From assembly GCA_002070275.1 (NCBI GenBank), contig MWCY01000004.1:1-64000 (forward strand): DNA of 64,000 nucleotides. The letters run 5' to 3'. Shown piece by piece: positions 47,684 through 56,936 of this stretch (position 1 is its first letter; each line of letters begins with the position of its first letter). Both the position numbers and the translations under genes were made by a program. Below the pieces are notes generated by a model. The model had not been told where the DNA came from, made no database searches, and saw only the letters and a program-made list of their open reading frames with translations. This DNA comes from Candidatus Hydrogenedentes bacterium ADurb.Bin170. GTDB lineage: Bacteria > Hydrogenedentota > Hydrogenedentia > Hydrogenedentales > CAITNO01.

Positions 47684-50257
47684 ATGCCAACCGCCAGATC
47701 CCTCCGTTTTGCCATTCTGCCGCTGCTGTTTCTCTCCGGAGTGCTCTGTGCATCAGCGCTGCCCGCCACCGCAGACACCGCAGCTTCTCTGGAAGAAATC
47801 TGGTTTGACAGTTGGACAGTGGAAAAATCCAATACAGTCACCATTGATCTGCCGGTTTTGCCGTCAGTTCCGGCAGCAGACAATATAGATTTGGGTATCA
47901 GCATTGCTGCGACTGTGCCGTATCAGAAAACCGCCGTGATTCTCCAAGTGCGCGATGTGCAAAATAATCTTGCGCAACGCCTCGAGTCCATTGCTGATCT
48001 TCGCCAGGGTCTGAATGATTTTCGTTTCGAATGGAGCGGCTTGTCTTTAACACCCGGGCGCTATACGTTGTCAATTCAAGTCGACTATTCAGATGCATTT
48101 CCTCCTTTATCCGCTCACACCTGCATGCGTCGTATCAGCAGTGAAGCCTGGCAGCAGAAACTGGCACAGTCCATTGAAACGCTAAGCAAACTGGAGCAGC
48201 AAAGCACAGCACTGTCTGAGGGTATTGCCAAAAAGCAGCGTCAGGCACAGGTAACTGCACCGTACCTCAACTTGGGCGTCCAAACAGCACACCGTGCCAT
48301 AGAAGCAGCGAAGGATGCCTTGCAGCAAAGCAACTGGTCAGTGGTTTCCCGAAATATGGAGTATTTGGAAACAGCACTTCCATCCTTACAGGCAGCCCTC
48401 GTTTTCAGCACCCAGCGACCCGAGCTGTGCATGACAGAAACCACGGATCATCTGACGTGCGAATTGCGGCAAGGCGGGTTCTATTGCTCTGATAAGGCAC
48501 TTTTTCTCTTCGGCCTGGGGCTTCCCAATCCTGAAACCACCACGGAAGAACAGGCATTTTTAGAAAATCAGGCGGCACTGCTCTCGCGGTACAACCTTAA
48601 TTTTTTAGTGCTGAATTGCCCCATTACGCTGGACAAATCACAAATCGCTTCTTTACTGGATCGCGCTGCCTCTGCTGCTGAGCACGAGCAACTGTTCTGG
48701 GCACTGCAGTTTCAGCAGGATGAAGATGTTGAAAAGCTAATGGATGTACAACCGGCAATCATAAACCCGGGTTTTGTAAACCTTGCTCATGTCGACTTTA
48801 ACAAGGCATACAGAGATCAATTGCTTGCAGCCATGCCTCATCTCCAGAATCGATCCGGCCGCATAGCCGCTGTCAGTCTTGCCGACAATCCGCGCTTCCA
48901 TTACGATGGCGAAGAAGTGCGGCAGGCATTCATTAACACCATTAAAGAAAAGCATCCGGATCGGATGACGCTGAACCGGCTGTGGCATGCCAAACTTGCT
49001 TCTTATGATGAAATCAGTATCTGGGAGAATCCCAAAGAGCACAGCTACCATAACCAGCGCGCCTACCAATATGAATGGCAGACCTTTCACCGTTCCCTGA
49101 TTGCTGATTTTTTCTCGCAGTTCAAGCAGTCACTGTCCTCTCTGGCGCCGAAAATCCCCCTGACGCTGACCCAACCCGACACTGCATTTTTGCCGGGAGA
49201 AACCCGAAGCACAGCAGGAAGATCCGATATGTCGGAGATTATGGATCTTCAGGCATGCACAGTTCGCTTTGAGCCCGGTGACGGGGTCTATGCACTGAAC
49301 TATCCAATTCCCAACGCCTATCTGACTTTGATGCGCTCCTACCAGCCGGACAAAGCGCTGCTTCCTTTAAAAGGCGATATCGATGTCAGCACAATAAAAG
49401 AGTCGGAAATGCGGGTGCGTATTGTCACCGCTGCCCTCTGGGAGTCCGTCATATCGGGGGCCTCGGGCTTTGTCCTCGCTCATGACTCATCCGTTTTTGA
49501 TTACCCCGATGCTTTCGAAGCCTTTGTCAGAAGCACAATGGATATTAACAGGCTGGGAAATATTGTAGTCGCATTTCAACAGGACACGCCTGAAATCGGC
49601 ATTCTTTTCAGTGAAGCTGCCAAAATCATGGACGACGGTGTTCCTCATCTGGAGTCTGCCCGTTTTGCCTTTGAAGGCTCTTCCTTTTCGGGATATCCCA
49701 TTCATTACCTGACAGAGGGTCAAATCTTAAAAGGCGGTCTGGATAAACTTAAAGTTTTGATCATGCCGGAAACAATGGCAATATCAGATGAAGCCTTTCT
49801 GAAGATTGATGCCTATGTGGAAGCAGGCGGAATGGTCGCCCGGGTGGGCACGCCTATTCCTTATAACGAAAGCGGCATATCCCGAAATGATGTAATCCGC
49901 ACAAGCCCCAATACCGTACTGGTGCGGGGAATGAATCTTCCGACTGAGTACCTGCATGCCATGGATGCGGTGCTGGATCGGGGAAAGCTCCCGCTGATTC
50001 CCCGCCCGATCAATGCCCACGGTTATCCGCTTGAAGGGGTGCGTTCCCGCTATGTCCGTATTCAAAACCAGGAGTATCTTTACATCATAAATTTGCGTCG
50101 TGCTCCGGTAGGCGTCCACATCACAGGCGCATCGGAAGGCGGTCGCGATTTAATTCTTGCCCGCGATGTGGAATTTCCCCGCGAGATGGAACCGCTTGAA
50201 GTCATGCTGGTTCAGCTCGACTCTCCCGCTCCCGCCGATCTTTCAGTACAAGAATAA
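47684..50257 (+). CDS. Secreted GH42-like (beta-galactosidase fold) protein without canonical catalytic residues
   Basis: This 857-residue protein has a Sec signal peptide (about 1-31), a beta domain, a short helical region (about 155-235) and then a TIM-barrel region resembling glycoside hydrolase family 42. The match is clear at 'FINTIKEKHPDRMTLNRLWH' and 'DEISIWENP'. A trimerisation-type Rossmann domain follows ('KVLIMPETMAISDEAFLKID', about 690-710). The acid/base position, D-N-E in active enzymes, reads D-N-P (401-403). The nucleophile position near 'LLPLKGDID' (559-567) has no Glu. It may be a non-catalytic sugar-binding relative or use other residues. ATG 47684 has AAGGA 8 nt upstream; an earlier in-frame start does not. 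Confidence 0.7.
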   Translation: MPTARSLRFAILPLLFLSGVLCASALPATADTAASLEEIWFDSWTVEKSNTVTIDLPVLPSVPAADNIDLGISIAATVPYQKTAVILQVRDVQNNLAQRLESIADLRQGLNDFRFEWSGLSLTPGRYTLSIQVDYSDAFPPLSAHTCMRRISSEAWQQKLAQSIETLSKLEQQSTALSEGIAKKQRQAQVTAPYLNLGVQTAHRAIEAAKDALQQSNWSVVSRNMEYLETALPSLQAALVFSTQRPELCMTETTDHLTCELRQGGFYCSDKALFLFGLGLPNPETTTEEQAFLENQAALLSRYNLNFLVLNCPITLDKSQIASLLDRAASAAEHEQLFWALQFQQDEDVEKLMDVQPAIINPGFVNLAHVDFNKAYRDQLLAAMPHLQNRSGRIAAVSLADNPRFHYDGEEVRQAFINTIKEKHPDRMTLNRLWHAKLASYDEISIWENPKEHSYHNQRAYQYEWQTFHRSLIADFFSQFKQSLSSLAPKIPLTLTQPDTAFLPGETRSTAGRSDMSEIMDLQACTVRFEPGDGVYALNYPIPNAYLTLMRSYQPDKALLPLKGDIDVSTIKESEMRVRIVTAALWESVISGASGFVLAHDSSVFDYPDAFEAFVRSTMDINRLGNIVVAFQQDTPEIGILFSEAAKIMDDGVPHLESARFAFEGSSFSGYPIHYLTEGQILKGGLDKLKVLIMPETMAISDEAFLKIDAYVEAGGMVARVGTPIPYNESGISRNDVIRTSPNTVLVRGMNLPTEYLHAMDAVLDRGKLPLIPRPINAHGYPLEGVRSRYVRIQNQEYLYIINLRRAPVGVHITGASEGGRDLILARDVEFPREMEPLEVMLVQLDSPAPADLSVQE

Positions 50258-50328
50258 TCGCTTCGGGGCAGCCAGCGAGGAACGTTTTTCTCTTTACTGC
50301 GTGAACCACTTTAAAAAAGGAACGAATC

Positions 50329-51381
50329 TTGCGAAAGAATTCATTTTTTCTTCCTTCGCGGACAGTTATTGCTGGATGCCTTTTTCTTTCACTCCTTCTC
50401 CCCTGCCTTCCGGATGTTACCGCTTCCGTTTATGCCGAGCTGATTGAAGGAGAACCGGAGCTGCATGCGCTTCCCGAAGCTCCTGCTCTACCGCCGGACA
50501 TCCATTCAGAAAGTGATTTGTATATTGCAGCGGCAAAAGGTGAAATTACGCTTCTGAACCCTCAGGGTCCTGTTCCTGTCCCGGGAAACGTACTGGAAAA
50601 GAAAGATATTGAATACGGGAATGTAAACGGGCGTGCACTGCTTCTGGATCTTTACCTTCCCCGTGATCAGGACGCCGATATTCCCGGCATCCTTTTTATT
50701 CATGGCGGAGGCTGGGCAAGCGGCAATCGGAGTGATTATAAATACTACACAGTCCGTCTGGCACAAATGGGGTATGCGGTTGCAACCATTTCTTACCGCT
50801 TTGTTTCAGAGGCATCTTTTCCTGCATGCGTGGAAGACGCCAAATGTGCAGTCCGCTGGATGCGCGCCCATGCGAAAGAATATCGGATCTGCCCGGATAC
50901 CATTGCTGTTGCCGGCGGTTCTGCCGGAGGACATCTTGCCATGATGACAGGGTATTCTTCAGATATTGAGGCTTTGGAAGGGACAGGCGGCTATCCGGAA
51001 TTCAGCAGTGCTGTACAGGCTGTCATCAACCTTTACGGTCCCACTGATCTGACACCGGTTGAATTTCATGATCATCCTACGTTGAAAGCTTTTTTCGGAG
51101 GGAAAACTTTCAACGAGGCGCCTGAAAGTTACGCCCTCGCCTCGCCAATTCGCCATCTGGACAAAAGCGATCCACCAACGCTGGTGATTCACGGCACTGA
51201 TGACTCAATTGTGCCAGTAGCTCAGGCCGATCTGCTGGTCGCTCGACTGGAAGCACTTGAAATCCCTCACGAGTATCTTCGTTTGGAGGGTTATCCCCAC
51301 ACATTGGATATCATTCAGGAAGTCAATCAGTGTGTGCGCTGGCATATGTATCGTTTTCTGGAGAAATATTTAAAGAAGTAA
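50329..51381 (+). CDS. Secreted alpha/beta-hydrolase (esterase, BD-FAE/hormone-sensitive lipase type)
   Basis: This 350-residue protein has a Sec signal or N-terminal anchor (about 5-32). The hydrolase domain has the oxyanion loop 'HGGGWASGN', the nucleophile Ser in G-G-S-A-G-G, the acid in 'HGTDDSIVPV' and His in 'GYPHTLD'. These are the hallmarks of esterases that remove acetyl or aryl groups from polysaccharides. The start is a TTG at 50329 with AAGGAA about 6 nt upstream. It is last of three adjacent genes for exported proteins, after a GH42-like protein, and a carbohydrate-deacylating role is inferred from this context. Confidence 0.9.
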   Translation: MRKNSFFLPSRTVIAGCLFLSLLLPCLPDVTASVYAELIEGEPELHALPEAPALPPDIHSESDLYIAAAKGEITLLNPQGPVPVPGNVLEKKDIEYGNVNGRALLLDLYLPRDQDADIPGILFIHGGGWASGNRSDYKYYTVRLAQMGYAVATISYRFVSEASFPACVEDAKCAVRWMRAHAKEYRICPDTIAVAGGSAGGHLAMMTGYSSDIEALEGTGGYPEFSSAVQAVINLYGPTDLTPVEFHDHPTLKAFFGGKTFNEAPESYALASPIRHLDKSDPPTLVIHGTDDSIVPVAQADLLVARLEALEIPHEYLRLEGYPHTLDIIQEVNQCVRWHMYRFLEKYLKK

Positions 51382-51444
51382 GGGGTGGCAGAGGCACGTC
51401 TCCGCGATGGTGTTTGAGTACCCTGCCTGATCTGCCCGGGCCCT

Positions 51445-52674
51445 TTACATGACAGCACACCGCCCTGTGAGAGTCTCCATGAAAGCAGCAATCCGCATAT
51501 TCATCTGCTCATCCGACCAGGTACGCGAATCGTTCATGTCCGCTTCAAGCATAAGAGTCGGTACTCCATGCTTTTCCTCCATACGCCGGGCAAGTTCATA
51601 CTGCCCAAAAGAGTAAGCGCGACAGCTGCGGTTGGAATGCATCACAAAACCATCCAGGCTGAAATCCTTTACCATACGCGTCAACTCTTTTTCACGGAAG
51701 TCCAGCCCGTGGTTTATGTATCCTCCAATATAAGTGGAGGCATAGGTAAGCAGGTGATCATTCGGATCCTGAATAGGCCCCCGGTAAGAAAAATTTTCTG
51801 TATAAGTGGACACAACGAGCGCTGCGTCAAATTCTGCAAATTTTCTGGACAGCTGGTTCATCTGATGCCAGATCGCCAGATTGTCCCATCCCAGGCGGAA
51901 GCGTTCCACCGGAACAGCCCCTATTCCCTGTTCAATCCGTTCCCGAAGTTCCGCCTCAAGCTCACGGTAATAATCCAGGCATAATTGCGTGCCGCGGAGC
52001 GTTACGATCGGTGCCATGTGTATAAAGGTATCAAAAGAATTCATTGGCGCGGGCTTGTGTGCCAGCATGCCCTGTATGCTACGCCACAAATCGGCGGCCT
52101 CACCTGACAAAGCTACCACTTCATCAAAACGGTCGTAATCAAAGGACTTGCCCGTCACCTCTTCAATGGTACCGATATAACCCTTCAACTGGTCTTTCAG
52201 ATAAGATACTACATGCGCCGCATCTTCTTTTTCATACTGATACGGGACATCCAGAAGCACCAGAGGCACATCAAAATGGCGCTGCAGTTCCTGATACCAT
52301 TTGGTGACGGTTCCGCAGATATTGTTGCAGCAAACCAGAAGATCCGGTTTGGGCAGGCCGCCAATCGGACTGGTACCGGTCAGGATGGCGCCTATATCTG
52401 TCCGGGCATAGGAACACAGGTCTCTTGAAAAACCAGCCTCCTCCGCAGCGGAACAAAGGGTATTGGCAAGACGTGACGCACCGCACATGGCAGCATGGTT
52501 TTCGGGATAGAGCGGTGTTATGTCAGCGGCATACAGGAACTCTACGGGAGCACCGCTTGTTATCCAAGCCATTTTCTGTCCTGACCCCTCCGCCATTTTT
52601 GCGCCCATGTAATACATGGTCATCACTTCTTTCATGCGGGAGTAGGACTTTAAGCGCGGAAGTTCTATCGTCAT
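51445..52674 (-). CDS. 2-hydroxyacyl-CoA dehydratase/benzoyl-CoA reductase subunit family protein
   Basis: The 409-residue cytoplasmic protein matches the HgdB/FldB/BcrC-type subunit family (PF06050), whose members bind a [4Fe-4S] cluster and are activated by an ATP-dependent electron injector. Cysteine-bearing segments suited to cluster binding are 'VCCNNICGTVTKWYQELQRH' (about 113-133) and 'MHSNRSCRAYSFGQYELARR'. Known relatives dehydrate (R)-2-hydroxyacyl-CoAs or reduce aromatic rings under anoxic conditions. AAAGGAG lies 7 nt before the ATG. Neither the second subunit nor the activase is adjacent, so it is isolated and the substrate is unknown. Confidence 0.88.
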   Translation of the reverse strand: MTIELPRLKSYSRMKEVMTMYYMGAKMAEGSGQKMAWITSGAPVEFLYAADITPLYPENHAAMCGASRLANTLCSAAEEAGFSRDLCSYARTDIGAILTGTSPIGGLPKPDLLVCCNNICGTVTKWYQELQRHFDVPLVLLDVPYQYEKEDAAHVVSYLKDQLKGYIGTIEEVTGKSFDYDRFDEVVALSGEAADLWRSIQGMLAHKPAPMNSFDTFIHMAPIVTLRGTQLCLDYYRELEAELRERIEQGIGAVPVERFRLGWDNLAIWHQMNQLSRKFAEFDAALVVSTYTENFSYRGPIQDPNDHLLTYASTYIGGYINHGLDFREKELTRMVKDFSLDGFVMHSNRSCRAYSFGQYELARRMEEKHGVPTLMLEADMNDSRTWSDEQMNMRIAAFMETLTGRCAVM

Positions 52675-52797
52675 GAGAAGACTCCTTTTATTGCTTCAGC
52701 TCAAATGGCATGACTGAATTAAAATCTAGGATACGTTGTTTGCAACTGCAAATCAACTTGTTTTCAACGGCGGTCCTTCTCAGGCATGGAGTACAGA

Positions 52798-52827
52798 TTG
52801 GCTCCTGCGGGCTGTTCACGTTATAAT
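52798..52827 (+). promoter_or_regulatory. Promoter of the phoH-rlmN operon
   Basis: TTGGCT (52798-52803) and a perfect TATAAT (52822-52827) are separated by 18 nt. The -10 box lies about 40 nt before the ACG start proposed for phoH. Confidence 0.6.
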
Positions 52828-52868
52828 AGAGTTAAATCCGACTTCTTACTGCGTCGAAAGGATATTCT

Positions 52869-53855
52869 ACGAACCCTATTTGCGAAATAGAACTGAACAG
52901 CCAATCCGAATCATTGGCACTGCTGGGACATAATGGTGCCATCAGAAAATTAGTTCAGACACATTTCAATGTGCGTATTGTGGATCGGGGGGCGAAAGTC
53001 ACGATTTTAGGTGAACAAAATGCCGCGCGATCCGCACATGAGCTGCTGTCCGGCATGCTGGATGCCGTGAGAAAAGGCTATTCTCTTACGTTGAAAGATT
53101 TCGAATATGCGTTGACCGCATCTCCCGACACGGCAGGGACCACAACAGGAGAACTTCTCTCTGCGAAGCCGGCAGGCATTCGCCCGGATGTGAAAGTACG
53201 ACCGCGAACAGATGGGCAGCGACTTTATCTGGATACGATTTACGCTCAGGACATCACATTAGTAACCGGCCCGGCAGGTACTGGAAAGACCTTTCTTGCC
53301 ATGGCTGTTGCTGTGTCCGCACTGTTAAACCGGCAGGTAAGGCGCCTTGTCCTTACACGTCCAGCCGTAGAGGCCGGAGAACGATTGGGCTTTCTTCCCG
53401 GCGATCTCACTCAGAAAGTCAATCCGTATCTCAGACCTTTATATGATGCTCTTTACAGCATGGTTGATATGGATCGGATCGGCCGCCTGATTGACCAGGA
53501 GGCCATTGAAGTGGCACCACTGGCTTTTATGCGCGGACGTACTTTGGATAATGCATTTGTTATTCTTGATGAAGCTCAAAACACAACGCCTGAGCAAATG
53601 ATGATGTTTTTAACCAGGTTGGGTCAGTCGTCCAAAATGGTGGTAACGGGCGACGTGACGCAGATTGACCTGCCCCGCGGCTTTAAATCCGGGCTCATTG
53701 ATGCACAGGAGACGCTGCAGGGCATAGACGGTATTGGCATGGTTGCCTTAACCCGCAGTGACGTAATTCGTAATCCGCTGGTGCAAAAAGTGGTCTCAGC
53801 TTATGAGGCACGGCAATTGCAGAATAAAGCGCGCTTCGAAGAAAAAATCGAATGA
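52869..53855 (+). CDS. phoH: PhoH-family ATPase, apparent ACG start
   Basis: The 328-residue PhoH-like P-loop ATPase has Walker A 'GPAGTGKTFLAMAV' and Walker B 'NAFVILDEAQNTT', plus the family motifs 'RPAVEAGERLGFLPGD' and 'GDVTQIDLP'. Its function is thought to lie in RNA metabolism; the gene commonly precedes pgpH and ybeY, as here. No ATG, GTG or TTG gives a full-length N-terminus. The family-like sequence 'CEIELNSQSESLALLG' extends upstream of the first TTG (52914) to an in-frame TAA at 52833. AAAGGA (52857-52862) lies 6 nt before ACG (52869), so that codon is chosen. ATT 52878 is an alternative. Confidence 0.85.
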   Translation, partial: TNPICEIELNSQSESLALLGHNGAIRKLVQTHFNVRIVDRGAKVTILGEQNAARSAHELLSGMLDAVRKGYSLTLKDFEYALTASPDTAGTTTGELLSAKPAGIRPDVKVRPRTDGQRLYLDTIYAQDITLVTGPAGTGKTFLAMAVAVSALLNRQVRRLVLTRPAVEAGERLGFLPGDLTQKVNPYLRPLYDALYSMVDMDRIGRLIDQEAIEVAPLAFMRGRTLDNAFVILDEAQNTTPEQMMMFLTRLGQSSKMVVTGDVTQIDLPRGFKSGLIDAQETLQGIDGIGMVALTRSDVIRNPLVQKVVSAYEARQLQNKARFEEKIE

Positions 53856-53934
53856 GGCTTCAGATTCATCATTGATGCCCTCTTTCCCATTGGGCCTTTC
53901 CCTCAACTATCACCAAACAGCACTGTAGAACATT

Positions 53935-56451
53935 ATGGCTTTCTCCAGCAACATCAACACCCCAACCGGCCTCAGCACAGGGGCGGATTCGGTCATTTTT
54001 AACGTTCACAACGGGCAGGATCACACTGAAAAACGAATCTTTCAGGTGCCGCTCCGTCAGATCGCCTTTGTGCTGGCTGTATTCGTGCTTTCGATTGCGG
54101 CGCTGACCCGGGAATCGCCCCGCGACCGTATCTCCCCTGAAGACCTCAAATCCACAGTGGCGCAGCGTGAAATTCGCGCTATGTTTTATTTTGAGTCCAC
54201 CGACATCAAAAAAACACAGGAAGCCCGGGATCTGGAAGCCATGAAAGTGCCTGTGCACTATCGCATCCACAATGAAGCAGCAGAAGAACAAATCCGGCTC
54301 CTTCAATACAGACTGGAAATGATTCGTGAACAATGCAGCCTGGTGCCCGAGAAACTGCATGCTGCCCTGCAACGCTCGGAGCCTGCGCAAACTCCTGAAT
54401 CAGTCCTCCAGCGTGAGGTCACTGCTTATGCGACCCGTCTCAAAGAAGAAACTGCGTGGGAAAGTTTTCCGGAGCCGGACCTGCTCGCCCTTTGGCTGAC
54501 CCCGGACAAGGTAAATTTAACAAGTGCTCCGGGCGCTGATCTTTCCGCACCGCGTGACCCGACAGCGCTGCAGCCGGAATTTACTTTTGAACAGAGCAAT
54601 AAAATGGGCGCCATGGCTCTCTCTTCTTTGCGATTTGTCCTTTTTACAGGCATCCGGCACAGCGTGTCTTCAAACATAGATCTGGCACGGCATATCGTCA
54701 TTCTTCGTGACAGGAACCTGCCCGAACTTCCCATTACAACCGACACCAGTTTTGGCGAAGTACCTGACCTTGCTAAAGCAGCAACGCTGCTGAATCAGCG
54801 GCTTACTGAATCTGCCAAAACGCTTGCCAGCGAAATGGGGATGCCGGAAGCGTGGGCCCGTATCCACGATGCCTCACAAGCCCTGGTTGAGCCTCTCCTT
54901 ATTGCTACGCTGCAGGAAGACAGGCAATCCACTGAAAACGCACGTGCTGTTGCCATGGAATCGGTAGCACCCGTTCTAAAAGAGATCGAGGCAGGCGAAA
55001 TTATTCAGGATGCAGGAAAACGTTGGACGGAGCAGTCCCGTATCGATGCGCAATCCTACATGCATGTTCTGTCCGATGAACAGCATCCCTACAAAAAAAT
55101 CCTGAATACCCTTACAGCGCATTTTATTCTGGTGCTTCTTGTCTTTTGGGCATTATACAAACGCCTTCATTTTCAAGTGGACCAGCGCGGTCTGTCATCG
55201 AGAACCGTTTTCAATCTTTCGCTGCTGATCTTATGTGGCACTTTAATCATCGGGCGAATCAGCTCTTACTTTGAACCGTCGGGCTATGTATTGCCGGTGG
55301 CGGCAGGCGGCATTCTTTTTGCCATTCTGGCAGGCCCGCAGCGGGCGGCCTTTTTCGGCGTACTTCTTGCCGCAATGATTTCCGCCCAGTACCAGTATAA
55401 TTGGCGGCTGCTGCTGGTGCAGGGTGCCATGATTATTGCCGGGGCTTTCAGCATTTACAAGGTTCGCAAAAGAAATGATATGACCGCTGCCGCTCTGATC
55501 GCCACTTTTGTGGGGCTGTTATGTGCAGGCGCTGGTCTGCTTGCTTCAGATCTTCTCTTTGGAGAGATCTTCATGCGCCGCAGTTTTCTGATACTGCTGA
55601 ATGGCGGCTTATGCGTTCTGGTGGTGCCTGCACTGCTGCCCTGGCTGGAACGTCTGTTTGATATTACCACCGATATGCAGCTTCTTGAGTACAGCGATCT
55701 CAACAATGAGCTGCTGCGTAAACTCGCTATCGCGGCACCCGCCTCCTATGCACACAGTCTCCTGCTGGGACAGATCGCCGAAGCCGCTGCCGACGCCATA
55801 GGCGCCAACGGGCTTCAGGCCCGGGTATGCGCCTACTATCACGACATAGGCAAGCGGCATAAACCCGAGCACTTTACAGAAAACCAGGGCGGCCGGAAAA
55901 ACATCCACGACAATATGCCGCCGGAAATCAGTGCGCGTATGATTCGGCAGCATGTTATAGAAGGTGCACGGGAAGCCCGGGAGCACAATCTTCCGAAGCC
56001 CGTGATCGACGGCATTCTCGAGCATCACGGCACCTGCAGAATCAGTTTTTTTTATGATTTGGCGCAAAAAACAAACCCCGGAGAAATTATCGCGGACGAT
56101 GAATTCCGTTACCCGGGCCCAAAACCGCAATGTCCGGAAACGGCTATCCTCATGATTTGCGATGCATCAGAATCAGGAGCCCGCTCTATTCCCAATCCGA
56201 CACAGGAAAAAGTGCGCCAGTTTGTTGACACAATAATTAAGGCACGGGCTGAAGACAATCAGTTTGACAACTGCGACCTTACCCTCAAGCAGCTGCGCAT
56301 CATCAGGGACGTGGTCGCCCGCTCCATTTTCAACGCAATGCATACACGCATCGCCTATCCGGGACAAAACGCTCACAAAAAAGAAGAACCGCAGCCCTTG
56401 CAGGACAATACCTCTCAGAAAAACAGTCAGGAGGCGTCCGTACCCACATGA
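53935..56451 (+). CDS. pgpH: 7TM-HD domain cyclic-di-AMP phosphodiesterase, PgpH family
   Basis: This 838-residue membrane protein has an N-terminal helix (about 44-60), a large extracytoplasmic domain to about residue 380, seven membrane helices (about 390-560) and a cytoplasmic HD domain (about 600-790). The HD metal motif is His636-Asp637 in 'YYHDIGKRHK', with additional His in 'YAHSLLLG', 'ILEHHGTCR' and 'IHDNMPPE'. Characterised relatives degrade cyclic di-AMP. It lies between phoH and ybeY in their usual order; the stop overlaps the ybeY start by 4 nt. c-di-AMP controls K+ uptake in many bacteria, which fits the trkA/trkH genes in the window, though the link is inferred. Confidence 0.92.
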   Translation: MAFSSNINTPTGLSTGADSVIFNVHNGQDHTEKRIFQVPLRQIAFVLAVFVLSIAALTRESPRDRISPEDLKSTVAQREIRAMFYFESTDIKKTQEARDLEAMKVPVHYRIHNEAAEEQIRLLQYRLEMIREQCSLVPEKLHAALQRSEPAQTPESVLQREVTAYATRLKEETAWESFPEPDLLALWLTPDKVNLTSAPGADLSAPRDPTALQPEFTFEQSNKMGAMALSSLRFVLFTGIRHSVSSNIDLARHIVILRDRNLPELPITTDTSFGEVPDLAKAATLLNQRLTESAKTLASEMGMPEAWARIHDASQALVEPLLIATLQEDRQSTENARAVAMESVAPVLKEIEAGEIIQDAGKRWTEQSRIDAQSYMHVLSDEQHPYKKILNTLTAHFILVLLVFWALYKRLHFQVDQRGLSSRTVFNLSLLILCGTLIIGRISSYFEPSGYVLPVAAGGILFAILAGPQRAAFFGVLLAAMISAQYQYNWRLLLVQGAMIIAGAFSIYKVRKRNDMTAAALIATFVGLLCAGAGLLASDLLFGEIFMRRSFLILLNGGLCVLVVPALLPWLERLFDITTDMQLLEYSDLNNELLRKLAIAAPASYAHSLLLGQIAEAAADAIGANGLQARVCAYYHDIGKRHKPEHFTENQGGRKNIHDNMPPEISARMIRQHVIEGAREAREHNLPKPVIDGILEHHGTCRISFFYDLAQKTNPGEIIADDEFRYPGPKPQCPETAILMICDASESGARSIPNPTQEKVRQFVDTIIKARAEDNQFDNCDLTLKQLRIIRDVVARSIFNAMHTRIAYPGQNAHKKEEPQPLQDNTSQKNSQEASVPT

Positions 56452-56903
56452 TCACACTTGATATCAAAAACGAATCGACTGTACACCGGATTATTCAAAA
56501 AAAGACATTGCTGCGCCTTCTGGAATGTATTGTGACAGGTGAAGGCATTAAAGATCCTCTGGAAGTCAGCGTGCTTTTCTGCGATGATGCATTTATGACT
56601 TCTCTGAACAAACAGTACAGAAATGTCGCTTCAACGACAGATGTGCTTGCTTTTCCCATGGATGCGCAAATCCCGTCGGATAGTGTCCGGGTGCTCGGCG
56701 ATATCGTTGTTTCCATGGATGTGCTGCGAACCCGGTGCAAGGACGTCCGGGAAGCAATGAGACAGGAACTGCTGCTTCTGGTATGCCATGGCATGCTGCA
56801 CCTGCTCGGATACGATCATGATACACCGGAAAAACGTACACTGATGCAGCAAAAGCAGGCGCTGTATCTTGAACTGCCTTTCGATACTGTTTGGCATTCA
56901 TGA
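56448..56903 (+). CDS. ybeY: Endoribonuclease YbeY (rRNA maturation)
   Basis: YbeY is a zinc endoribonuclease for 16S rRNA 3' end processing and ribosome quality control. The 151 residues end in the signature H-G-M-L-H-L-L-G-Y-D-H, with zinc ligands His114, His118 and His124. Its ATG overlaps the pgpH stop (ATGA), so the two are translationally coupled. Confidence 0.96.
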   Translation: MITLDIKNESTVHRIIQKKTLLRLLECIVTGEGIKDPLEVSVLFCDDAFMTSLNKQYRNVASTTDVLAFPMDAQIPSDSVRVLGDIVVSMDVLRTRCKDVREAMRQELLLLVCHGMLHLLGYDHDTPEKRTLMQQKQALYLELPFDTVWHS

Positions 56904-56909
56904 TATAAT
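56881..56909 (+). promoter_or_regulatory. Possible internal promoter before the first CorC gene
   Basis: TCGATA (56881-56886) and a perfect TATAAT (56904-56909) are spaced by 17 nt, overlapping the end of ybeY. It could give separate expression of the CorC-type genes. The -35 match is partial (4 of 6). Confidence 0.4.
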
Positions 56910-56936
56910 AGGTATTCTCTGGATTAACAGAACAAT

